A stretch of DNA of 64,000 nucleotides from Cinnamomum chago (taxonomy: Eukaryota; Streptophyta; Magnoliopsida; Laurales; Lauraceae): assembly GCA_038049695.1 (NCBI GenBank), contig CP142453.1:111882501-111946500 (forward strand), written 5' to 3'. The first letter of the stretch is position 1; each line of letters begins with the position of its first letter. Of this stretch, positions 23,701 through 38,700 are shown one piece after another. The notes beneath the pieces were generated by a model, which had not been told where the DNA came from, searched no databases, and saw only the letters and a program-made list of their open reading frames with translations. The translations under genes and the position numbers were made by a program.

Positions 23701-26700
23701 TCTTTTATTAAACGGGTAAGTTATGGCCCATGAGATGAAAGGCACAAATGAAAATTAATGGGCCATCAAAAAACATTAAAAACCATGAAAAGATTATTCA
23801 AAAGAAAAAAAAAAAATTCAAAATTAAATGGGCCATCCAAAACAATAAAAGTTGAAGAACCTAATGACTAATGTAACCATTGGTGGGCTCCACAATGAGG
23901 CACCAATGTTAACATAAAAGAAGTCATATCATAGCCAAATATTACTTACTCAATTGAAATTGACACCTTAGTCAAATTTAACTCTAATTAGGAATAGTGC
24001 CAAAGCCAACTTTCAAACCTATTGAAAATAAAGCCCAACCAAATTTCACACTAATTAAACATAGGCCACTCTAATAGGACATAGGGCCAAACCAAAGTTC
24101 ACCTAATTAATAGGAAATAGGGCCCTAACCAAATAACACTCTAATAGAAAATGGTCCCTTTACAGCCAAAGTTCACTCTTATTGTTTGCTATTGAATTCC
24201 TAAGACCTAACTCTTAACTTAAGTCTTTTAAGTCTTGTGCCTTTACTTCATGACTTTGTTTTTTTTTTTTTTATGAGTCTTTCATTAATTTCTAAGAGCA
24301 TAACTAAGTAACATGAATACATGTGAAAAAAAATGATCATTACTACTTTTTTTTCTATTAATATAGCGAAACGATACCTCATACAATGAGGGGACCACTA
24401 CGCCCCCTTATCTTAGTTACTTTTGCAAATACATATATATATACATTTTCCAATATTCTGGATTTTTTTCAAAACGCACCGTTGCGCCTGCCGCTGCCGC
24501 TATTTTCAACCCACCCACACCCCCCCCACCCCCCCCGCGCGCCCCACAAAAAAAAAAAAAAGGCCAGCTCAATGTCTAGCAATGTAAAATCAACTCAAAG
24601 GGTCAATTGAGTCTTTCTTTTTTAATTGGTAACATGACTTGAACCCATTACCTCAAGGTTGCAGTTGCATAGCGAGCGAGTATCTCCCACAATGCCATGG
24701 GTGCAATTGAATCTTTACAAGGCTAATTCTCCATTTAATGATACAATAAGGTAGTTAGTAAAAATTGAAACACAGCCAAAGGAGATCTTAAGGACTAGAA
24801 AGTACAAAGAGAAAAAAAAAATTGTGTGCGCAAGGATACTCCTTCAAGAGTTGAAAAAAAGAAAGAAGAAAAAGTGGTGTAGAATACCCAGACATTTAAG
24901 GTTCAAGTTTTAGGGATTTTTTAAAGACTGTGAATGCAGCATGAATACACCAGGTACACAGATTTTACACATAAAGATCATGTGTTGGGTCAACATTCCT
25001 CTAATAAGTTACTCAGCTGTCTGGTTGTAGTACAATCTCATTTTGACATCCAGACATTATTTTGCCTTTTCGCTAGTGAATATGGCTTTGCTGTGTTTTC
25101 TTTCAATACCATCTATTCACATGACAAAAGGTTAAACTTTACCTTCCTGGGTATTTTTAGCAGTCTGTCCAACAGGAAAGCACATATAGATCATCAGACA
25201 TTGGGTCCCACTATTCACTCTCAAGGCCCAAGGCTATTATGAATATCCTTTGTTGAAGAATATATATTCCACATAGCATTATAGCAATGAGAACCAAACA
25301 AATGAAATACACAGAAAATCCTAGTTTGACTTCCGGATGGAAAACTAACAAACATAACTTCGGGGAGGAAAAGGAAGTACATACATTCTCTAAGCCAGAT
25401 TCAGTGAGGTATATAGACATGACAAAGATGTAAGCTATAGAAGATCGATGCATTCCTTCATCACCAACACCAGCAGATAATGAAGTAGCCCATCCCTTAG
25501 ACTTGAGAAAAAAATGCAAGCTTCCTTTGCTCTCTGAAAGTGAAATTTTTGCTTAATCAATCGGAAGAACATTCCAAAGCAATATGGCTGCAACAATTAA
25601 AAATATATTTTTTGAAAAAATAACACTTTCTGGGTTAATAATATTAAATTTTATATAGCACTAGGAATGATACTTGTATCCACTTCATCGCTTTAGAACG
25701 CTATTGGAATTTCAGAGACCACGGCACAAATAGCTTACCATGCCCCAAAATATGTGCCAAGTAGTCTTCTGGCTTCTTCAGATAATCTTTACTAAGACAT
25801 GGCAATATCCATGTCAAATTGAGAATGTTTACATCTTTGACTGCCTCAAGCCTGTAAAGTTTACCAGCTTTCCAGATAGGTAAATCCTTCTGAACATCGA
25901 TCTTTGATTGAAAACCTTCTTTGATATTGCTGAACAGCTCCACCACCCAACCTTCCAGAATGTCCAAAGGCTCTGCAAGATTAAAGAACATCATACTTAA
26001 AGTACAATCCAGTATCATGAGTTGCCCTTGATTTGAATTGCCAAAACCACCCACCTAGGGCTCTCATGGAACTGGCTGGCCTGTCCACTTCAGAGCATAA
26101 GCCTGAGAAAAGCCAACCCTCATTTTTAGGCCCTTAGAAGAGGCCGGGCTGTGTTCATTTCCAGGCCCTAGAGTTGTCTCAGGTATTAGGAAATTTTCTT
26201 ATTCAAATTCAGACTGTTTTATGACGACTATATGTGTGTGTATAGGGAAATGTTCCTATACATCCTTACAGTGGGAACTTCCAGCGGGTCCACCTTATAA
26301 TTCATCCAAACCATTCACACGCATGGAACCACCCTTGACAGTAAAAGGACCCCAGGGTTTGCACCCACCGAATGGACAGGACCATTTGATCGAGGGTCAA
26401 TTTTTTTCTTTAATATAAAGCCAGTAACCCTCAGCTGATGATCCTAAGCCTTAATTCTAGGTCCAAAGTTCAATGGTTTTTAAGTGTTCGCACGGTTTAA
26501 TCAAGAGAGTACAATGGCATTATGGCCAGATCAGTGTAAAATCAAGATGACAATTTGCAATGTGACCATAATTGGATTCAGAACTTCAGATAGATGATAG
26601 GCCCTCCCCACTCTGAAAAAAGAAAGAGATCAAAACCCCCATTTCTTTTACACCCAGGCTTTTGTGAGAACACATGCACGCACATGGACAGGCAGCATAA

Positions 26701-29700
26701 AGAATAGGAAGAAAACATCACCTCCACCAATAATGACTAGTTTCATCAGCCCACCATGGTAGTTTTCTTTATACAATCGGAAAATTTGTTCTCGCAAATT
26801 AACACCCTTTTCCATAGCATCACTCAAGCTCCTCTTGTTCCCTTCAATGCAAGGAGAGGAAAAAACCATCATTGTATAACAGAAAAGGAGGGGGAAAGTA
26901 GTTCAAAAGGCATCACAAGAAATAAACAATGGCTGCATGCATACCCCAAAAGAATCTGTTAAAAGGATGACCCGGTGAAGATGTATGACACTGGAGTTGT
27001 TGAAGGCGACAAGCATCACTTTGCAAGGCCTGATTGAATTCTACAACAAGACATAATAGATAATGACTAAAGATGTACATTGATCTCCATAAGAACACAA
27101 AATAAAAATTATAACAAATGAATTAGGCAACAACCTGAATCAACCGCCAATACCTCCCGTTCCATTGCTTCAGCTTTAATCAATGGTGAAACAAAGAATT
27201 GAGAAAATCTGCATAGAAGATAAATGAAGATTGACATCTGAAAACTTATCCAGATATATAAAATATCATCACTGTTCAGTTATCATCTCCAAAACAAAAC
27301 AAAACCAAAAAAACAAAAATCCAAGCTTTCGTTCAGAAATGTTTCCAAATTGTGAAGCCCTCCCTTTCAGATAAACAATCATGAGCTGGGTGAGGAATGA
27401 CTAATTTAGGCCTTTTAGATTTCGACAGTTTTGAGAATCCATTTCAAGAGCCTCATTTGATATACATAATTTAGTATAGCTGTGTATAATAGTGATTAAA
27501 TGAAGCAAGAAAGCACAAGGCAATGAGCTAAAGACCTAAGTTACATGGCCCACTAGACTTTTAATGCCAAAATGAAGCATACAAAGGACAGATCCTCATA
27601 GATTAATTTTGACGGTTATAAAAAATTAAATTGTGCATATTAATGCATACATCATAGTTCTGATTTTAGGCTTCTTAACAAATTTTTAGGACACTTTCTA
27701 CATAAAAACAATTACAATATGTTGTAAAGTCATATTTTTCAAAGAAAAAAAAACTAGATTCAGAATTCTGGATTCGCTAAAGTCATTGAGTCGAGCATTT
27801 GTGCGCCCATTTAAATGAACCTAAGTTTCAGTATCCAATATTTATAGGCTCAAAACAACATCATCAATATAAGCAATCAATTTGAGACTCCTACCAAACT
27901 AGTTTATGTAAATTATACTTTTTACCTTTTTAAGGCTCCCTCGAGAAACTCCCGATTAACTTCAAAATGGTAGCATGTGTACTCTGCTTCTGTGTATGCA
28001 TTTGATGAACCTCCATGCTTGGACAAGTAACTATCATACTAGAAGACACGAGGGTAAAAATTAGCTGTCCAGAGTTCAAATCACATTCTCAGATAATGAG
28101 TATTATCACATCACGGCCCACTATTTTTAGATCTAACGTAAAGCATTCCACGGCTAAGATAGACTTTCTAAAAGAATCCAACTTGAGGTACACAAGGTGG
28201 ACCACAAATCACAACTGGTTTGAATCTTTTGGCAGAAAATATGATTATTTATTGACAAGGGCCAGTAGCACAGTTCGAATGTGCTCTTTATCGCAACTAC
28301 AAGGCTGCGGTTTGAGTCGTGCTACCATTCGAAAAGGGGGAAACATGACTCTCTATTCCATTTGTGTATTTGCAGGGCAGAAAACATTAGATGTGGTTTT
28401 AATATTATATAACTGATTGGTAGCAGTTTCACGTTTCATTCGCAGTATGGCAAAATAGGAATTCATTAGGTGGGAATGCGGTACATATTTTTAGTGCCCT
28501 TCTCATCCCAAACAAAATAGTAAAGACCACAAGTCCAAATGTAAGATAAAAACATGTAAAAGAACAGTACACTGCCAAATGTGTTTTTCTAATTCTACAC
28601 CGAAAGAGGAAACAAGTTAATCTAAGCATCAGAATATTCAAACCACTAGCAATTTGGAGACATCCAAATGCCCCCTGAATGTTTGAGTGGCCAATTAGAC
28701 TGTATCATTTCACATGGTTCATGATGGAAACAATTCACCAATGTGCATGGTAGTATCTATGAAGAAAAGGGAACATTTTCTTAACATAGTCCTCAGGGAC
28801 ATTATAACATTGCTTTTCAAGGTTATCAATACAGATGGTTTATCAAATTGATGATACACAGATTTCTAAAACTCTATTGGGTTCTCTACTGCACATGGTA
28901 TCAGGGGCCCCTTTTTTCTGTTCTTTTCAAGTACCATTTTCAGATACAGGACTTCATGGGAGTCACAAGAATGCAAGTCTCTTGTGTTTCGTGCGTGGTT
29001 CGACAATCTTTGGGATGTATTGACTTCATTATAGTGGGGGTTGTGCTTATATTATCTTCATGGGACAACGACAGATAGATCAAAGAAGTTTTTCACTTGT
29101 TCATTGGAAGAAAGAAGTTCTGGTGCTGGTTGTGCACAAGAAAATCACTCCAGAATCAGAGACCCTGGTTGGAGACTGGATCATCCTATCCAGAGATCTT
29201 GTCTTACTACTTTCCTGAGATTCTTCTTTCCATCTGTCTTACTTTTCATCAGATCTGAACTTTGAACCTGACTCCTGGAGAACCAAAGTCCATTAAGCAC
29301 AAAATGAGGCTACATGCTTCCTGGTAGTTCAACTGGTGGAGCCCACTATATCAGACAATCCAGAGACTGAACCCCACCGGGCTGGCAGCCCATCTCAAAG
29401 AGACTACCATAAATTCTGGACTTCTAAGAAGGAATTTTAGGTGATTTTCCTTTCAATCCATTTCCATGTGCAGTTTACATGTTAACAGATCAATTTTCTC
29501 AATCTGTACTGTGTGGGGTCATTTTATAATCACGGATTTAGGTGGGGCCATTCCCCAGTTTCGGTTTACCATTGGTCTCGGTACCACCCAAGGTCGGCTG
29601 CAGCGCCATCACGGAAAAACCATGGAACGAGTCTCGGTGGCTACGTCACGAGTTTCAACCTCGGTCTCAGCCTCTAGCCCGATCTCGGCCCCTGTCACTC

Positions 29701-32700
29701 AGCCATAAATGCACTGTCGTGACGGGAACGGCGAGCTGACAAACAGAGTGGGCGCCGGACCTAGATAAGGGGCACGCCTTATCTAGAGGTCGTGTCCGTA
29801 GGTATGGGATGATGGTCCGATGGGACATTCCCTTTTCACCTACCCCCACTCAGGAGATGCGAGTACACACCGATAGGACCTACGTCCCTTCATAGGGACA
29901 GTCCCATGATGACTCTCACGTCTATATATTGCATAGAGGGAACCCATATGAGGTACGCAATATTATCCCTCCCAGACTCCATCTTCTCATTCCTCTCTCA
30001 GTTCCCACACTGACTTGAGCATCGGAGTGCCTTTGGCTACCTACGGCTAGGGGCCCTGACTCCTGTTTTCCTCTTTTCAGGTCCTCGGAGGCTCGGTCCT
30101 TTCCCTCATCTTCCCCGAATCATCATATCAAGAGCTTAACTCCCTCCTAATCAAGTCCGTAATTTTTAGGCACTTACAGTTGGCGCCGTCTGTGGGAACA
30201 GGATCTGTGCCAAAGCCTCTACAAGAGCCATGCCTCCAAAGACCAGATACGGTGGCGGAGGGACGTCGAAGTCCCGGAAAGCATCGTCCTTCCCGCTGCC
30301 GGAACAATCTTCATTTCCACCATTCTTGCAACCACAGCCGTCCCAGCCGGTGCTTCCGGAACCAACCCCTGGCCTCCATTTTGCCCTTCTTCCTCCTCCG
30401 GGACCGACAGAGGTTCCTCTCGTCAGGCAGGAGCCACCAGGGATCCCACGCTAGAGGAGGTCCGGGGGAAAGTCCGGTGTCGCATACGTGGAGGGCGTCG
30501 TCCAGTCGGACTCTTCGTCTCGGCACACAACTACGCGCCTCCGTCATGATAACCGTCGTGAGGTTCCTCCTCACCCTGGTGATCGGCCACACAGGGGTCC
30601 GCGGCAAAACGCCTCCACGTCGAATCTTCGACGACGAGGCAAGACCCCTGTCAGGACAAGATCCCATCAGTCCCACCGTCGCACTCACGACAACGGCCAG
30701 TCTTTTCACCAAACCCATGGAGCAAGAAATGACGACCCCCTGCTCAAAGAGCTCGACGCCTAGAATCAGGTCCTCCAAGAGAAGGAAGAGTTGATTTATC
30801 GTCTCCAGGAACAGCTAAAGGCAAATGAGAAGAGATCTCGTGCTCCGCCCCTCAGGCGACAGCCGAACCATCCGGGCGACCGAGATCTGAGGCAGGTCCT
30901 CAACGACAGAAGGAGATATCGCTGCGAGGAGGAAGACTCGAGCAGCAGTCATCTGCCTAGTGGCCTCGGGGGATCACGTCGTGATCCAGAGTCCCCGAGA
31001 CCAGAGAACTCGACAGGCCTCAAAGAATTGCTGGACCACTACGTCAAGCAGAAAGTCCAGGCCCGTCTGGCAGAGGTCGGGTTCGCCCGAGACCAAACGG
31101 AGGACCACGAAGAAGACGATCAGGGCATGTCCCCCTTCTCGCAGGAGATAAAAGATTTCTCTCTCCCAGAGAGATTCAGCGTCCCGAGGTTCATTCTTTA
31201 TGACGGGACCTCGGACCCAGAAGCGCATCTACGGCATTTCACCCAGCAGATGTCGGTTTGGGGGGACGTCGGTCCCCTAAACTGTAGGGTATTCTCGTCC
31301 AGTCTGGGCGACCTCCCGCTCCGATGGTTCTGCGCGCTCCCCCCTGGGTCGGTCTCTAACTGGCGACAGCTCCTGAGCTCCTTCGTCGGGAAGTTTCAAG
31401 CACACCGCGTCATCCCGAAGACAGGCGGCAACCTCATGGCCATTCGGATAAAGGACGGTGAAAGTATCACTGCCTTCGCCAGGAGATTCTGGACGATTTA
31501 CAGCCAGATCACCGACGCCAACGATGAGGTCGCCATCATGTGCTTCTGACAGGGTTTACTCCCAGGGAACGAACTCCGAAAGGATCTAGTCCGAACCCCC
31601 GTGACCACAATGAAGGCACTAATGGCAAGGGTAAATCAGTACATCGAGCAGGAGGAGGACGAAGCACACGGCAAAGAGCGGTTCGGACTCCCGCAGAAAG
31701 GCCAAGCCTCCAAGAGGGAAAGAACGTTCTCCAGACCGAGGTCGGATAAAAGAAGAACCGCCAGTTCTTATTCGATTGCCTCGAGCAGCGGCAAGAGATC
31801 GAAACTCCATCCTCCCAAGCCTGCTGGTGATCCTTACAGAGCCATCAATGTTGTCTTCAAAGAGCTTATCTACAGAATCCTGAATAAAATCAAGGCGGAA
31901 CCATACTTCCAGTGGCCACAGCCGATGAAGGGCGATCCATCCATCCGAGACCGAAGCAAGAACTGCTCTTATCACAAGCAGCACGGGCACATGACCGAGG
32001 ACTGTGTAGCTCTGAAGTACCACCTCGAGAAGCTCGTCAAAGATGGGCACCTCCAGGAATACGTCAAGGAAGGGGAGAGGATCAACCGAGCCCAGCAGCA
32101 TTCCCCAACCAGTGATGACCCAGACAGCGACGAACCAGCAAGTATCATCAACGTCATCCACCTGGCTCCCGCTCCAAGCAAGGAAAGTGCCCAAGCTCGG
32201 TCAGAGGCCAGGAGGGCTGCTCATGGCAAACTGGTGATGTTGCAGAATTGGAGAGTGTTCCGAAAAGAGCTAAGAAGGACAAGCCCAAGATCTGGTTCTC
32301 GGACGAGGACCTGAGAGGGGTCCAGCTTCCCCACAATGACGCCCTCATCCTCACCCTGCGGCTCAACAACTATACTACGAAGCGCGTCCTTGTAGATCCA
32401 GGAAGCTCATCCGAGATCATCTATTTTAGTTGTTTCAAGCAGCTCGGCTTGACCGAGTCCGATCTGCAAGAAGCCCACGTCCCTTTAGTGGGGTTCAGCG
32501 CCAAGCCAGTATACCCCAAGGGAAGGATTTCGCTGGAAGTCCGGATAGGGGGCGCCACGAAGATGGCAGACTTCATGGTGGTGGACGCACCATCCCCCTA
32601 CAATGTGATAATGGGGCGAAGCTGGCTGCATGCCATGGAGGCAGTACCCTCCACCCTTCATCAAAAACTCAAGTTTCCATTAGAGAAGCCTGGTGGGGTG

Positions 32701-35700
32701 GTCGAGATAGTGACCGTGTGGGGAAATCAGCAGATGGCCAGAGAATGCCTCATGGTCGTAACGCCTGGAGAGATGGAGCCGAAGCAAGTGCATATGGCCG
32801 AACTCGAGGCCGAGATTGAGGATGTCGGGCGGACAGCAGGGCAGAAAAGCATAGAAGAACTCGCCGAGGTCAGGATCAATCCCGAAGACCCCGAGCACTA
32901 TTTCCTACTAGGGAGCCAGCTTCCCGACCATGAGAGGGCCGAGCTGCTGGACTTCCTACTGCAGAACAAGGATGTCTTCGCTTGGACTCCATATGAAATG
33001 ACCGGGATCGACCCCGAGGTCATGTGCCATAAACTAAATGTGGATCCCGGACACAAGCCCATCGTGCAGAAAGCCCGCAGAACAGGGGTCCCTCAAACAG
33101 AGGCCGTGATCGAGGAGGTGGATAAACTTCTCGAAGCTGGGGCAATCCACGAGATGCACTACCCAAAGTGGCTAGCCAACACAGTGGTAGTAAAAAAGAA
33201 GAGCGGCAAGTGGAGGGTCTGCGTGGACTTCACCGACCTCAACAAAGCATGCCCCAAGGACAGCTTCCCCCTGCCCAAGATCGACCAGATGATCGACGCT
33301 ACATCAGGGCATGACAGGATGAACTTCCCCGATGCTTACCGAGGCTACCACCAGATCCCGATGCACGGACCAGATGAGAAAAAAACTGCATTCATAACAC
33401 CTCGAGGCATCTACTGTTACAAGGTGATGCCCTTTGGGTTGAAAAATGCCGGAGCAACATATCAGAGGCTGGTCACGAAGATGTTTCAGAACCAGCTCGG
33501 GAGAACGATGGAAGTCTACATTGATGACATGGTGGTTAAATCCAAGAAGTCGCAGGACCATCTGGCAGACCTGCGCCAGACATTCGCCGTCCTCAAGAAG
33601 TTCCAGCTCAAACTAAATGCTTCGAAGTGTGCGTTTGGCGTCGGCTCTGGCAAGTTCCTGGGAAGCCTGGTGACCCGGAGAGGGATTGAAGCTAATCCAG
33701 AGCAGATTGCAGCTATCTAGGCAATCCAGAGCCCGACCTCGGCCAAACAAGTCCAAAGATTCACAGGGATGGCTGCTGCACTAAATCGCTTCATCAGTCG
33801 AGCTTCGAACAAGTGTCGTCCTTTCTTTCAGCTCTTGAAGAAGAATTCCAAGTTTCAATGGACCCCTGAATGCGACTCAGCACTGGAAAAACTCAAGGAG
33901 TACCTCTCTTCACCACCACTATTGTCCACTCCGTCACAAGGTGATCTTCTCTATCTCTACCTTGCAGTCTCGGACCATGCAGTGAGCTCGGTGTTAGTTC
34001 GAGAGAACGACAAGCAGCAACACCCCATCTATTACACCAGCAAAACCCTGCTCGACGCCGAGACCAGGTATCTGCCACTCGAAAAGCTAGCATTGGTACT
34101 CATCAGCGCCTCTCGCAAGCTCTCCCATTACTTCCAGACACACACAGTGATGGTCGTCACGGAATTCCCACTCAAATCCCTTTTCCGAAAGGCGGACTTT
34201 TCTGGCCGAATCTCCAAGTGGGCCGTCGAACTGGGGCAATTCGATATCCGATATCAACCCAGAACGGCGATCAAAGCACAGGTTCTAGCAGATTTCATCG
34301 TCGAATTCACCTCTCCTAGTTCAGCACCGACCTCGCTCGATACCGAACTGGGGGACTCCAAGGGCAATGACAGAGCTGAAACCGAGGCCGTGGAAGACCA
34401 GTCCTGGATAAAATTCCTTGAGTCAGCTTGGAAAGTCTTCGTCGACGGATCTTCGACATCCAGAAGAGCTGGCGCCGGCGTAGTCCTCCAATCCCCAGAA
34501 GGACTAGTCATAGAACAAGCACTGACCCTTGACTTCAAAGCATCAAACAATGAAGCGGAGTACGAAGCACTGATCGCGGGTCTCGGTAGTGCAAGGATAC
34601 TGGGGGCACGTCAGCTGGTAGTCTTCAGCGACTCCCAGTTGGTGACGAACCAGCTGAGCGGAGATTATCAAGCCCGAGATGAAAGAATGGCAGCCTACCT
34701 GGCCCACACCAGACAACTCTTCTCCCAGTTCGAAAAAGCTGAAGTCAGACAAGTCGGTAGGGAATCCAACTGCCATGCAGACGCCTTGGCCTCGGCCGTA
34801 GAAGCAGGGAAAAGGAGGACAGTCGATGTAGGGACATTAAAAAGACCGAGCATAGAACTCCTTCCAGTTCGGCAAGTCTTGTGTATTGATCTCGGTCCGA
34901 GCTGGATGGACCCGATCATGACATTCCTGAAAGAAGATAAGCTCCCCTAAGACAAGAATGAGGCTCACAAGGTCAGGATCAAAGCGGCTCACTTTTGGCT
35001 ATCCCCAGATGAAAAGCTCTACAGAAAATCCTACTCAGGGTCATATCTCCAATGCGTTCACCCGAGCAAGGTGGAAGACTTCCTCTTTGAAATTCACGAA
35101 GGTATCTGCGGAAGCCACATCGGAGGAAGGTCACTGGCGTACAGAGCTATTAGCCAGGGCTATTGGTGGCCCTACATGCAAAAAGATGCCCAGCTCTACG
35201 CCAGAAAGTGCGAAAAATGCCAGAAGTTCTCCCACTCCCTGCATCAGCCAGCCCGGGACCTGAGTCCTCTCTCCAGTCCATGGCCCTTCGCTCAGTGGGG
35301 GCTGGACATCATGGGACCTCTTCACCGAACTCCAGGAAACAAAAGGTTGTTGATGGTGGGCACCGATTACTTCACAAAATGGATAGAAGCAGAGGCCTTA
35401 TCCTCCATCACCGAGCACGATACGAAGAATTTTGTGTGGAAGAACATCGTCACAAGGTTCGGGATCCCCAGGGCTCTGGTCTCGGACAACGGGACCCAAT
35501 TCGATTCAAACTTCTTCAAAAACTTCTGCCAAGGGATCGGTATCAGGAACCTCTATGCGACCCCGCCTATCCACAGAGCAACGGGCAAGCAGAGATCTCA
35601 AACAAAGTGGTCCTGGACGGACTCAAAAAAAGACTCAATAAGGCTAAAGGCAGGTGGGTGGAAGAGTTGCCAAGTGTCCTTTGGGCGTACAGGACCACCC

Positions 35701-38700
35701 CGAGGCGATCCACTTCGGCAACCCCTTTTTCATTGGCCTATGGGATGGAAGCTGTAATCCCTCTCGAGGTCGGCCTCCCGACCTTAAGGACGAATCTCTT
35801 CGATCAGAGGCAGAACGGGGTAAACCTCGCCAGAGAGCTCGACCTGGCCGAGGAACGAAGGGAAGCGGCATCCGTGCGTCTGGCCTCTTATCAACAGCAA
35901 CTATCCAGAGGATACAATCAGAAGGTCAGAGAGGAGATTCTCAGTTGGAGAACTGGTCTTAAAAAGAGCACTTCCAGTAGATAAAGATCCTAACGAAGGC
36001 AAACTCGCACCAAACTGGCTCGGCCCCTTCAAGGTGGTCTCGGTTTCAGGGAGGTCGGCCTACAGACTGGAGGGGATGGACGGCAAAGAATTGCCACTAC
36101 CATGGAATGCTACGCACCTCAAGAAGTATTACTTCTAGTTGTACTCAAAATGACAAATCAATAATGAATGATCTTTTGGAAGAAATCTGCCTTGTCTTTT
36201 GAGTTATGAGCAAGGCTGCGGCCCTCGCGCCAGCCTCTTTGAGTTCAGTCACAGGACCAGCTCTCCAAGGCTCCGGCCCTCGCGCCAGCCTCTTTGAGTT
36301 CGGTCACAGGACCAACTCCCCAAGGCTCCGGCCCTCGCGCCAACCTCCTTGAGCTCGGTCACAGGACCAGCTCCCCAAGGCTCCGGCCCTCGCGCCAGCC
36401 TCCTTGAGCTCGGTCACAGGACTAGCTCCCCAAGGCTCCGGCCCTCGCGCCAGCCTCCTTGAGTTCGGTCACAGGACTAGCTCCCAAGGCTCCGGCCCTC
36501 GCGCCAGCCTCCCTGAGACCGGCCACAGGGCCAGAACCTCGCCCTTCACGGCAGTCTCAGTCAACAGGTCATCCCCTCGGACATAAACAGGGCTAACTAT
36601 CTAAAGTCGCGGGATTCGGCCTGCCCGTGAGTTTGGTCCAGACCCCTCAGGTCACCAAAGATAAGGGCACGACCCCGGCTCTCCAGCAACAGGGCCGCAC
36701 CTCGGCGTGTGAGTCCAAAGCTAACTACAGTTTCTTCCTAAGGTCCTTCCCTCAGGAGCATGTCATTAAAGCCCAGCCTTCGGTCAAGGGGCAGCATGAC
36801 CTGCCACCGGACTCGCCGACTTAGGCTACTTGGGAAATTCAAAAACGATAAGGGTTTGTCCGGTCTCTCGAGACTGGAAAATCGGCTCAAGCCCGATCTC
36901 TTTACCGACCTCAGCCACTTGCGAGTTTTGGTCATATTTTTGCATCAGAGCATCCACACACCGTTGCAAAAGAAAAGATAAGGAGAAAAAGAAATGAGAG
37001 AGACAACATAATCAAAGGAAACTGTTCTTTTTTTCATTAATCAAAAGAAAGTAATTACAAGGCTTTGTACATTTCAAAAAGAAAAATTACATCGAAGAAT
37101 TCTTCGGCTCTAAAGGAGAAAGGGGACTAATTCTTAGAATTCTATTTCTTGGGCGCCACATCTTTATTCTTCGGCTCCAAAGGAGCAGACGAGGCAGGGG
37201 CGCCAGAAGCCTCGGATGGAGAAGCCATATGGGGACCCTGGGCCGTCTCGACCTCGACGGGGATCGGAGCCGAAGGAGGTGCGCCTGGGACTTCGGGAGG
37301 GGCCTCAGGAGGGTTGGAGCCAGGCTCTGACTCCGAGCTCGGTACTGCAGGCTGGAACTGAGGAAAGTTCGCATATATGGGGTCACCCTCGGCAACCCCA
37401 TACACGCGAAGGGCCTCCTTGCACCCCATTTCGAACAGCACCGGACTCAGATTCGTGATCTGAGCCACGTACTCCTCCGATGCCCAGTCCACCCCCTCTT
37501 GGTAAGCTTTCGCAACTTGTGCTCGCAGGGTGGCCTCGACATCGGCCCGCTCCTTCCGAGAGGTCTCGAGCTCGGCCTTCTTCTCTGCCAATTCAATTTG
37601 CATCTTGGCGAGCTCGGCCTCCAGTTGGCTCGCCCTCCTCGTCCTGTCATCAACAGCGCCCTTTAAGTTTTTATTCTCGCCCCGCAACTTAATGATCTCG
37701 GTCTTCGCCGACTGTTGTTCCGTTGCATATTGGGCGATCTTCTCCTCCGACTTCTTTATTTCCGCCGCGCTGGCCTCCAGCGCATCCCCCATTTTCTTCT
37801 TCTCCTTCTCCATCTCGACGACCTGAGCAGCTGTTTCCGCCCGCCTCTCCATTATTATCTGTAGCCTCTATACATTCTGCGAAAGGATGAAAAGAGCAAG
37901 GGAGTCAAATCAAACAACCAAGAAGCAAAAAGTCAAAAGCAGGAGAAGGGAAATCACCTCGAGCGACGTCCTCATCGTCGCATGGAGCAGGGCCATCGTC
38001 CCGGTCTTTTTGTGCCTCTCCATGTCCATAGGAAGGGCACATCCCCGGGCAAGGGCCACGACCGACTCCCAGCTGGACCCCAGCCGATCCTCCATGGTCA
38101 TAGGCTCGTTGGGGTTGAGGTCAAAGTTGGGCCTCCAGGGTGCCGGCTTGTGAGGCCGGGCCTGCAGGTCCGTTTCCTGGAGCCTCTCGTCCTCGCCCCC
38201 CACGCGAGGCCTCTTCTCGGGAGGGGGCCCCTCGCCCTCCTTTCCGGCCTCCGCGGTCCGAGGCCGGGTCTCCTTTGGCGCCGCAGGCGGCAGAGCCTCC
38301 TTCCCGGCCTCCACCACCCGCGGTCTGCTATCCTTGAGCGGACGAGGCTCCTTGGGCAGCCGGATGTCCCTGGAGGCCTCCTCCGACCTCCCCCTCTTGG
38401 CTTTGGCGGAGGAGGCCCCTACTGCTCCCGACGCTATTCCCGACGAGCCGGAGGAAGCACTAGCTGCGGAGCCCGAGGCAGCGCCTGGCCCGCTGGGGGC
38501 ACGCTTGGAGGCAAGGGGAGCTCGGCCCCCGAGGATCATAGCCCCCAGATTCTTCAAAGTAAGGCGTTGTCCATCCATCTCCTCATCTTCTTGATCTCGG
38601 GTAGGGGGCTGTCGGCAATGATGATCGGGTCTTGGGACTCCGTAGCTTGGCCGCTAGTCTCGGTAAGCGCAAGTATGATCTCCCCTATCGGCTGAAGGGG

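Noticed and set aside
30311-30778. Minus-strand open frame across the Tat Gag region
   Set aside because: It is a shadow of GC-rich Gag coding sequence; no independent similarity.
38423-38695. Plus-strand frames opposite the antisense ORF block
   Set aside because: They are complements of Ala/Pro/Gly-rich coding repeats and lack Gypsy domains.
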